A stretch of 13,560 nucleotides of DNA from Lachnospiraceae bacterium UBA3774. Its GTDB lineage: Bacteria; Bacillota; Clostridia; Lachnospirales; Lachnospiraceae. The stretch is taken from positions 1-13,560 of the forward strand of contig DFFO01000102.1 of NCBI GenBank assembly GCA_002369255.1, read 5' to 3'. The translations under genes were made by a program, and so were the position numbers. Positions 7,764 through 13,560 of this stretch are shown here, one piece after another (the stretch's first letter is position 1; each line of letters opens with the position of its first letter). Below the pieces are notes generated by a model, which worked only from the letters and a program-made list of their open reading frames with translations, made no database searches and had not been told where the DNA came from.

Positions 7764-9185
7764 ATGAAAAATATCACTGTAAATGATATAGCGCAGGCGG
7801 CATCGGGGTCGCTTTGCTGCGGAAGCGGGCAAACCGCCGTAACCCATATCGAGGTTGACTCAAGAAAGGTCACTTCCGGGGCTCTTTACGTTCCCATCGT
7901 CGGAGAACGCACCGACGGACATCTGTATATCGGCTCCGCTTTTGACAAAGGAGCGGCGGCCTGCCTGACCGAAAAGGAAATGCCTCACCTTATGGACGAT
8001 CATCCCGTCGTTCTTGTAAAAGATACAAAAAAAGCGCTTTTGGACATAGGACGTTTTTTAAGATCAAAGCTTGATATGCCCGTAGTGGGAGTGACCGGAA
8101 GCGTGGGGAAAACCACGACGCGCGAAATGATCTGCTGTGCGCTTTCGGCGGCTTTAAATGTTACTTCCACTTCCGGAAACAGCAACAGCCAGATCGGAGT
8201 ACCGATCACGCTCGGTCTGCTTGATCCGGACGCAGACATTGCGGTCATGGAATTTGGTATGAGCGAGCCCGGAGAAATGAGCCGGATAGCAGAGGTCGGA
8301 AGACCCCAAATAGCTGTTATTACCAATATCGGGGTATCGCATATTGAAAATCTCGGCTCACAGGAGGCGATACTCGCTGAAAAGCTGCATATTACCGACT
8401 GCTTTGACAAAGACGGTATCCTGTTTGTAAACGGGGACGACCCGTTGCTTAAGGGTCTTAAAGACAGGTTGCCTTTTAACGTTATCACTTACGGGCTGTC
8501 CGAAAACTGCGACGTCAGAGGCGAAAATCCCGTGACGTGCGGCGGCGCTGTTACGTTCGATCTTACAGTTAATACTCAGATTCCCGTTTTCGGAAAGGGA
8601 CGCGCTAAAGGCCGCGCCGGAAAGACGATCGTCAAAGTGCGGCTTGAAACCGCGGGAAGACATCTTGTGCAAAACGCACTTGCAGCGCTTTGCGTATGCG
8701 GCGCGATGGGACTTGACCTTGATTCCTGCGCCGGGGCTCTTGGCAGCTTCAAAGGCTTTTCGAGAAGACTTGAGATAAAACGCATGAAAGGCTTTACGCT
8801 GATAGACGATTCTTATAACGCAAGCCCGGATTCAATGAAAGCAGCTATCGACGTACTCGCGGACTTTAATGCTCCGGGAAAGAAGATAGCCGTTCTTGCG
8901 GATATGTTTGAGCTTGGCAAAAACGCGCCGCTGTATCACGAAGAGGTCGGAAAATACGTTTCGGAAAAAAAGCCTGACGCAGTCATTACCATCGGAGAAC
9001 TATCTGAAAACATCGCGCGCGAAGCCATAAAAGGCAACGTGCCCACATTTATCACTAAAACAAACGAAGAAGGCTTTAAGACGCTGAAAACAATCCTTGA
9101 GCGGGGAGACGTTGTCCTGCTGAAGGGCTCAAACGGAATGAAGCTAAATGAGATCGCAAGCGCCGCGGAGGAACTGGAACTTTGA
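7764..9185 (+). CDS. murF: UDP-MurNAc-tripeptide:D-Ala-D-Ala ligase (MurF)
   Basis: Adds the D-alanyl-D-alanine dipeptide to the MurE product to give UDP-MurNAc-pentapeptide, using ATP, in the cytosol. It has 473 residues, a normal length. The N-terminal domain begins MKNITVNDIAQAASG and contains VDSRKVTSGALYVPI, as expected for MurF. The ATP-binding loop is GVTGSVGKTT at 109-118. The central domain has NSNSQIGVP and EFGMSEPGEM. The C-terminal domain carries DDSYNASPDS at 348-357, a MurF hallmark. The ATG lies one base after the murE stop and has only a weak ribosome binding site, consistent with translational coupling. Its TGA overlaps the TTG start of priA (TTGA). Confidence 0.95.
   Translation: MKNITVNDIAQAASGSLCCGSGQTAVTHIEVDSRKVTSGALYVPIVGERTDGHLYIGSAFDKGAAACLTEKEMPHLMDDHPVVLVKDTKKALLDIGRFLRSKLDMPVVGVTGSVGKTTTREMICCALSAALNVTSTSGNSNSQIGVPITLGLLDPDADIAVMEFGMSEPGEMSRIAEVGRPQIAVITNIGVSHIENLGSQEAILAEKLHITDCFDKDGILFVNGDDPLLKGLKDRLPFNVITYGLSENCDVRGENPVTCGGAVTFDLTVNTQIPVFGKGRAKGRAGKTIVKVRLETAGRHLVQNALAALCVCGAMGLDLDSCAGALGSFKGFSRRLEIKRMKGFTLIDDSYNASPDSMKAAIDVLADFNAPGKKIAVLADMFELGKNAPLYHEEVGKYVSEKKPDAVITIGELSENIAREAIKGNVPTFITKTNEEGFKTLKTILERGDVVLLKGSNGMKLNEIASAAEELEL
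9167..9184 (+). promoter_or_regulatory. Ribosome binding site for the TTG start of priA
   Basis: GGAGG at 9167-9171 lies inside the murF 3' end, 10 nt before TTG 9182. The TTG overlaps the murF stop in the four bases TTGA (9182-9185). The predicted N-terminus (KYASVIVDISLQKLDKTFDYEVP region) matches the family from the first residues, so a later start is unlikely. Confidence 0.65.
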
Positions 9186-11152
9186 AATATGCCAGCGTTA
9201 TAGTGGATATTTCACTTCAAAAACTTGATAAAACGTTTGACTATGAGGTTCCCGCCGAATTGGACGAGCGCATAAAGGTCGGCGTAAAAGTTACTGTCCC
9301 TTTTGGCAGCAGACAGATAACGGGCTACGTTTTGAAAGTCCGTGAAGAGACGGCTTTTGAAAAAGAAAAGATTAAGAGTATCATTTCTGTCGTGGAAGGG
9401 TCTTTGCGGATCGATCCGTCGCTGATAGAGCTTGCGATTTTTATGCGTGATCGCTACGGCTGCACGCTCAATCAGGCGCTAAAGACTGTTATGCCGTCAA
9501 AAAAGACTGTCGCAAAAAAGAAAACAAGAGTAGAGCACGCGACAGTCGAGGCCAAAGAGCCGACAGAGCATATCGCTCTGAACAGCGAACAGCAGGCGGC
9601 GGTTTCCGGCATTCTTTCCGATCTTTCAAAGCCCGCGCTTTTGCACGGGATTACGGGAAGCGGAAAGACGCAGGTTTACATGGCTCTGATAGACGAGATG
9701 ATAAGCCGCGGCAAGCAGGTGATCCTTCTGATCCCGGAAATCTCCCTTACACTTCAAAACATCAGAATCTTCCATTCCCGGTACGCAGATCGCGTCGGAG
9801 TAATAAACTCGAGACTCTCTGCGGGAGAAAAGTATGCAGTGCAGAGCGCTGCCGCAAAAGGGGAGCTCGACCTTGTGATCGGACCGCGCTCCGCCGTATT
9901 TGTTTCTTTCAAAAACCTCGGGCTTATCATCGTTGACGAAGAACACGAAAATGCATATTTTAGCGAGACCACTCCGAGATACAATACGGTGGAGGTCGCG
10001 GAGATGAGAGCTCTGCTTGCGGGAGCGGGGCTGGTCCTCGGTTCGGCCACGCCGCTTTTGGACGATTACAAAAAAGCGCTTGACGGTAGATACAGACTGT
10101 TTTTGTTAAAGGAACGCGCCGTAGAAAACAGCAAACTGCCAAAGGTTCATATAGTCGATCTGCGCGAAGAGCTAAAAAGCGGAAACCGTTCCATATTCAG
10201 CCGCGAACTGGCCGCGGGGATTTTGGACAGACTTGAAAAGAAAGAACAGGTGATGCTTTTTCTCAATCGCAGAGGGTTTGCCGGATTTGTTTCATGCAGA
10301 TCCTGCGGTCACGTTGTAAAATGCCCTCACTGCGACGTTTCGCTTACTTCGCATGCCGGCGGCAGGCTGATATGTCATTATTGCGGATATGAGCAAAAAG
10401 CTCCTACAGTATGCCCGAAATGCGGCTCGAAGTATATTGCCGCCTTTGGCATAGGAACTCAGAAAATAGAGTCTCTGACAAAGCAGCTATTTCCTGAGGC
10501 ACGGGTACTGCGGATGGACGCGGATACCACTTCGGGAAAGGCCGGACACAGCAGGATCATCGAGAGCTTTTCAAAAGGAAAAGCCGATATCCTCATAGGC
10601 ACACAGATGATAGTAAAGGGTCACGACTTCCCAAACGTTACGCTGGTCGGAGTTATCGCGGCAGATCTTTCGCTGTACTCAAACGATTTTCGGGCGTCGG
10701 AGCGTACCTTCCAGCTTCTTACGCAGGCGGCGGGAAGAGCGGGACGCGGAGATAAAGAAGGGCTCGTTATTATACAGACTTACAATCCGGACAATTCGAC
10801 TATCAGATTTGCCGCGGCACAGGATTACGAAGGCTTTTACGCAGATGAGATCGATTATCGCAAGCTGCTTGACTATCCGCCCGCGGGCGCGATGCTCAGC
10901 GTGCTTTTGACAAACCCTTCCGAAGAAGAGGTTTATTCCGAAACCGAATATCTGATCGGTATGATCTCAAAAAAATACGCCGACAGCGATCTTCACCTGA
11001 TAGGGCCGTCAGATACGGGAATAAAAAAAATACAGGATAAATACAGACGGATGTTTTTTGTCAAATTTCCCGACAGGGAATTGTTAAAAAGTATACAAAA
11101 TGATATTATTAAAGAACCGATAACATCATCGGTGCAAATCGATATTCTTTGA
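9182..11152 (+). CDS. priA: Primosomal protein N' (PriA), replication-restart helicase, short form
   Basis: 3'-to-5' superfamily 2 helicase that recognises stalled forks and starts reloading of the replicative helicase. The N-terminal 3'-DNA-binding domain (about 1-105) carries the FDYEVP and VPFGSR motifs. The helicase core begins near residue 133 (LNSEQQAAV), with Walker A GITGSGKT at 156-163 and the DEEH box at 252-255. Eight zinc-binding cysteines lie in four CxxC pairs between C372 and C414. Helicase lobe 2 follows (GTQMIVKGHDFPNVTLVG, QAAGRAGR), then the C-terminal domain. At 656 residues it is shorter than the common 730-800. The shortfall lies mostly in residues 106-132, where a Lys-rich linker replaces the winged-helix domain. 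Nothing in the frame suggests a sequencing error. It starts at TTG, overlapping murF by 4 nt. Confidence 0.95.
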   Translation: MKYASVIVDISLQKLDKTFDYEVPAELDERIKVGVKVTVPFGSRQITGYVLKVREETAFEKEKIKSIISVVEGSLRIDPSLIELAIFMRDRYGCTLNQALKTVMPSKKTVAKKKTRVEHATVEAKEPTEHIALNSEQQAAVSGILSDLSKPALLHGITGSGKTQVYMALIDEMISRGKQVILLIPEISLTLQNIRIFHSRYADRVGVINSRLSAGEKYAVQSAAAKGELDLVIGPRSAVFVSFKNLGLIIVDEEHENAYFSETTPRYNTVEVAEMRALLAGAGLVLGSATPLLDDYKKALDGRYRLFLLKERAVENSKLPKVHIVDLREELKSGNRSIFSRELAAGILDRLEKKEQVMLFLNRRGFAGFVSCRSCGHVVKCPHCDVSLTSHAGGRLICHYCGYEQKAPTVCPKCGSKYIAAFGIGTQKIESLTKQLFPEARVLRMDADTTSGKAGHSRIIESFSKGKADILIGTQMIVKGHDFPNVTLVGVIAADLSLYSNDFRASERTFQLLTQAAGRAGRGDKEGLVIIQTYNPDNSTIRFAAAQDYEGFYADEIDYRKLLDYPPAGAMLSVLLTNPSEEEVYSETEYLIGMISKKYADSDLHLIGPSDTGIKKIQDKYRRMFFVKFPDRELLKSIQNDIIKEPITSSVQIDIL

Positions 11153-11166
11153 TTTGAGGAGGGGAA

Positions 11167-11646
11167 ATGGCTATCAGAACGATCAGAGAAAGAGGAGACG
11201 ATATTCTGAGAGGAAAAGCAAAGCCCGTCGCGGAAATGACTCCGAGGCTTCAGACCATAATAAAAGATATGTATGAAACCATGTATGACTCAGACGGAGT
11301 GGGACTCGCCGCCCCTCAGATAGGTATCAAAAAAAGGGTTTTTGTTGTGGATGTCCCGAAAGAAGACGGAGAATCCGACAAATATACCATGATCAATCCC
11401 GAGATCTTGGAAACTTCAGGAGAACAGGAAGGATTTGAAGGTTGTCTGTCGGTTCCCGGAAAACACGGAATGGTCAAACGTCCCATGCACGTAAAGGTCA
11501 GAGCACAGGACGAGAATATGAACTGGCGCGAGGTAGAGGCAGAAGGGCTTCTGGCAAGAGCCATTTTACATGAAAATGACCATTTGGACGGGATCTTATA
11601 TACTGACCTGGTTGAAGGTGATCTGCTTGACAATGAAGAAGAGTAA
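11167..11646 (+). CDS. def: Peptide deformylase
   Basis: Metalloenzyme that removes the formyl group from the N-terminal methionine of new proteins. It has 159 residues, a compact bacterial form. All three motifs are intact: GVGLAAPQIG at 44-53, EGCLS at 91-95 (metal ligand C93), and HENDH at 135-139 (ligands H135 and H139, catalytic E136). The ATG is preceded by a strong GAGGAGGGG site (11156-11164). It begins 14 nt after priA, a common pairing. The methionyl-tRNA formyltransferase gene fmt, a frequent next gene, is absent. Instead the last 14 nt overlap the start of a small secreted dockerin-like protein. Confidence 0.96.
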   Translation: MAIRTIRERGDDILRGKAKPVAEMTPRLQTIIKDMYETMYDSDGVGLAAPQIGIKKRVFVVDVPKEDGESDKYTMINPEILETSGEQEGFEGCLSVPGKHGMVKRPMHVKVRAQDENMNWREVEAEGLLARAILHENDHLDGILYTDLVEGDLLDNEEE

Positions 11647-12022
11647 GAAATATTATCCGGTCATAATACTTTGTGCGGTTGCGGTGCTTTTTGTATTCGG
11701 CTTTTCGGGAGTTTACGGAGTATCCGCCGCGAAGACTTCGCCAAAAACAGGCGATATAAATACAGACGGCACGGTAAACGAAGAAGACGCGCGTCTGCTT
11801 ATGATGCATCTGTATTTCCCGGACGAATATCCGATCGGACAGGACGTAAAGACGGACGTTAATGACGACGGAAAAACCGATGACACGGACGTGGCATATA
11901 TACTAAACTACTTTGAAAGCCTGAATGCTGAGGCGGGCTCACAGGATCAGTCAGAGGAGAGCTCCTCGTCCTCGAAGCCTTCGGGATCGGTAATAGAGCT
12001 TCCTACGATAATATTCGGATAA
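11633..12022 (+). CDS. Small secreted stand-alone dockerin-like protein (first of tandem pair)
   Basis: 129 residues, no enzyme domain. Lys-rich residues 1-6 and a hydrophobic stretch (about 9-31) ending near VSAA form a signal peptide or membrane anchor. The dockerin-like module has two 12-residue EF-hand-type calcium loops: DINTDGTVNEED (41-52) and DVNDDGKTDDTD (75-86). Each has Asp/Asn at positions 1, 3, 5, 9 and 12, and each is followed by a helix (ARLLMMHLYF; VAYILNYFES). Dockerins bind cohesins in extracellular complexes such as cellulosomes. A Ser-rich linker (SSSSSKPSGS) and a short hydrophobic end (VIELPTIIFG) follow. ATG 11633 lies inside def. It was chosen because the upstream ATG at 11570 would add def-overlapping residues ahead of the signal peptide. 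A weak AAGGTGA lies at 11615-11621. The target is unknown. Secretion and calcium binding are inferred. Confidence 0.82.
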   Translation: MKKSKKYYPVIILCAVAVLFVFGFSGVYGVSAAKTSPKTGDINTDGTVNEEDARLLMMHLYFPDEYPIGQDVKTDVNDDGKTDDTDVAYILNYFESLNAEAGSQDQSEESSSSSKPSGSVIELPTIIFG

Positions 12023-12028
12023 GATTAT

Positions 12029-12415
12029 ATGAAAAAAAGGATCATTATTATTTTTACCGCTGTCATTTTTGCCGGTGCGCTGAGCCTGGCCTTCGCGCCG
12101 AGGGTGCCGGCAGAAAATGAAGACGTTATCGGAGTTGTGGATGTTTCCGGTAAGGACGGAGAGTTCCTGGGAGATCAAGACGTTTTTTACAAAGCCGGCG
12201 ACATAAACAAAGACGGGATTACGGATAAAAATGACGCTGTATATCTTTTGATGAATCGTTATTTTCCGGAACAGTATCCGCTGTATGAATCATTTACCGA
12301 TTATAACGGCGACGGAAAAAAAGACGATTCGGACGTAGTATATCTTATAAAACACATTTCGGATCCTGCGGTTTACAGTATCGAAATACCGGCTGACTAT
12401 TCGGATGAAAACTGA
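12029..12415 (+). CDS. Small secreted stand-alone dockerin-like protein (second of tandem pair)
   Basis: 128 residues. A signal peptide (MKKR followed by about 18 hydrophobic residues, probable cleavage near 23-28) precedes an acidic spacer (about 29-56) and then a dockerin-like module. The calcium loops are DINKDGITDKND (58-69) and DYNGDGKKDDSD (91-102), with all ligand positions kept. The helices AVYLLMNRYF and VVYLIKHISD follow them. By hand alignment of the module, about 25 of 56 positions match the preceding protein. These include the YFPxxYP stretch between the loops, so the two are probably tandem duplicates that have diverged outside the module. The gene begins 6 nt after its paralogue with only a weak ribosome binding site (GGATAAG), suggesting coupled translation. 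No catalytic domain, sortase signal or other anchor is visible. Function unknown beyond probable cohesin binding. Confidence 0.82.
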   Translation: MKKRIIIIFTAVIFAGALSLAFAPRVPAENEDVIGVVDVSGKDGEFLGDQDVFYKAGDINKDGITDKNDAVYLLMNRYFPEQYPLYESFTDYNGDGKKDDSDVVYLIKHISDPAVYSIEIPADYSDEN

Positions 12416-12453
12416 TCCGGGCCTTTAGTTTGATCAAATGAAAAGAGGATATT

Positions 12454-13560
12454 ATGAAAAAGATTAAAATTTCTCTTATTATCATGGTAATTACAGCCTT
12501 AACGGCATTTGGCAACGGCACGTTTGCGGCCGGAGAAAAGCTTTCGCTTCAAATGAGCAATTCGTGGGGCATCACGCCCGGAGAGACGATGGATATTACG
12601 GTCCGGCTTGGCGAGAGCATAAGCGCCACGTCAGGTTCTATCGAGATTACCACCAAAAGCGGCATATCCTTTGTAAGCGGCAGCGGAAAGTGGATGACGG
12701 GAACCGGACTTGACGAATTTAACGACGACAAGCTGATCGGAGCTTTTTCTGTCACTGCGCTTGGATCGGACGGAAAAGCTCAGCCCTCACAGTTTTCCGG
12801 AAATATCTTCTCGTTTAAAGTTTCTGCGGCTGAGACGTTCTCTGTCGGCACGACTATTAAGGACGCGGTAAAGGTTTCGGTAGTCTGCAAAAACAGCAGG
12901 ACGGAAACGACTGTTATAAATGAAACCGCAGCGCTGGATTTAAATATCGTCGAATTTGCCAATGACGGAGTCATCAAAAAAGACGGCGTGTGGTATTACG
13001 TTACAGGCGGCAGCGTAGCTGAAGATTTTACCGGTTTTATAGATTATAACAACAACAGACTGAGAATTGAAAACGGTATCTGGAACACTTCTTACTGCGC
13101 AGTTGCCGAAGAAGACGGCGGCCGCTATTATGCGAACGGAAAATGGCAAAAGACATATACCGGATATGCCAATACAAACGGCGAAACGGCCAGCCTGTAT
13201 CAGTACAAGATAGCAGACGGCGTGCTTGATGAGGACTATGAGGGTCTTTACAAGGTGGACGGAGTCTGGAGATATTACAGATACGGCAAATTCCAGGCCA
13301 CCACTACGGGCTTTGCTACCGATATGACAAGATATAACGCAGGTCAGGGAATATACAGATACCGCATAGAAAAAGGCCTGATAAACTTCCATTTTACTGC
13401 CTTTGCAGAGACTGACAACGCGAGATATTACGAAAACGGAAGATGGATGAATACCTATACGGGCTATGCGAATAATACGCAGGGCCTTGGCACCACATAT
13501 GAGTTTTACGTAAAAAACGGCACGATAGACAGTAGCTATGAAGGTCTTTACAAGGTAGAG
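12454..13560 (+). CDS. Secreted protein with cohesin-like domain and aromatic/glycine repeats, 3' end outside the window
   Basis: The frame is open for 369 residues to the window edge. The ATG follows AGAGGA at 12444-12449. A signal peptide (1-25, TFA/A cleavage) leads into a beta-rich domain (about 28-168). Its GETMDITVRL (43-52), GISFVSGSGKWM (to about 81) and FSGNIFSFKVSA (114-125) resemble the strand pattern of cohesins. The cohesin module is the partner of dockerins, but a bacterial Ig-like or carbohydrate-binding sandwich cannot be excluded. From about 177 onward come repeats rich in Tyr, Trp and Gly (DGVWYYV, RYYANGKW, TYTGYAN, YEGLYKV), similar to wall- or glucan-binding repeats. It lies 38 nt after two small dockerin proteins, which supports a surface receptor or scaffold role. 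No catalytic motif is seen in the visible part. Confidence 0.75.
   Translation, partial: MKKIKISLIIMVITALTAFGNGTFAAGEKLSLQMSNSWGITPGETMDITVRLGESISATSGSIEITTKSGISFVSGSGKWMTGTGLDEFNDDKLIGAFSVTALGSDGKAQPSQFSGNIFSFKVSAAETFSVGTTIKDAVKVSVVCKNSRTETTVINETAALDLNIVEFANDGVIKKDGVWYYVTGGSVAEDFTGFIDYNNNRLRIENGIWNTSYCAVAEEDGGRYYANGKWQKTYTGYANTNGETASLYQYKIADGVLDEDYEGLYKVDGVWRYYRYGKFQATTTGFATDMTRYNAGQGIYRYRIEKGLINFHFTAFAETDNARYYENGRWMNTYTGYANNTQGLGTTYEFYVKNGTIDSSYEGLYKVE
12982..13560 (+). repeat. Tandem coding repeats of aromatic/glycine type in the cohesin-like protein
   Basis: Within the open frame, residues 177-369 form about two long units of 92-100 residues, each made of shorter ~22-26-residue sub-repeats. 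Matching landmarks are DGVWYY at 177 and DGVWRYY at 269 (92 apart), RYYANGKW at 224 and RYYENGRW at 324 (100 apart), and YEGLYKV at 262 and 362 (100 apart). TYTGYAN recurs as well. DNA identity is high in the YEGLYKV segment (13237-13257 against 13537-13557). The array continues past the window edge, so the total number of units is unknown. Confidence 0.8.

Noticed and set aside
11570..11632. Longer version of the first dockerin protein starting at ATG 11570
   Set aside because: It would overlap def by 77 nt and place a non-hydrophobic stretch before the signal peptide. ATG 11633 gives a classical Lys-rich signal peptide start.
12429..12438. Ten-base palindrome TTTGATCAAA upstream of the cohesin-like gene
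   Set aside because: About a dozen perfect 10-bp palindromes are expected by chance in a window of this size, and no second copy or nearby promoter supports an operator.
1..13560. CRISPR array, tRNA or rRNA genes, insertion sequences, phage genes
   Set aside because: No regularly spaced DNA repeats, tRNA-like clover folds, transposase motifs or terminal inverted repeats were seen on reading either strand. The only tandem repeats are protein-coding ones near the end.

Overview
The window looks like a low-to-mid GC Gram-positive chromosome, most likely an anaerobic member of the Clostridia (Bacillota). The grounds are a SpoIIIE/FtsK-type translocase, a MurE with the meso-diaminopimelate DNPR motif, a dnaK-dnaJ-prmA order, strong GGAG-type ribosome binding sites, and secreted proteins with dockerin- and cohesin-like modules. 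This placement is inferred from the sequence alone. All ten genes lie on the + strand. The longest gap between genes is about 135 nt and most are under 50 nt.

Region 1 (1-3612) is the protein-quality and translation block. It holds the C-terminal three quarters of DnaK, a structured 135-nt leader, DnaJ, and the ribosomal protein L11 methyltransferase PrmA. Region 2 (3614-11152) is the division, cell-wall and replication-restart block. It holds an FtsK/SpoIIIE DNA translocase that starts at GTG, then MurE and MurF, which add the third amino acid and the D-Ala-D-Ala dipeptide to the peptidoglycan precursor, then PriA. PriA appears to lack the usual winged-helix segment between its 3'-DNA-binding domain and its helicase core. 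Peptide deformylase (Def) follows at 11167-11646, but fmt, its frequent partner, does not come next.

Region 3 (11633-13560) is the accessory part and the most interesting. Three exported proteins come directly after def. The first two are tandem paralogues of 129 and 128 residues, each essentially a signal peptide plus one complete two-loop dockerin-like module with no enzyme attached. The third runs off the window edge. It has a signal peptide, a domain that resembles a cohesin, and then aromatic/glycine-rich repeats like those that bind cell wall or polysaccharide. Together they suggest a small calcium-dependent surface assembly (cohesin-type receptor plus free dockerins) encoded at the end of a housekeeping gene string. 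That function is a hypothesis. The dockerin calls are strong on motif grounds and the cohesin call is moderate.
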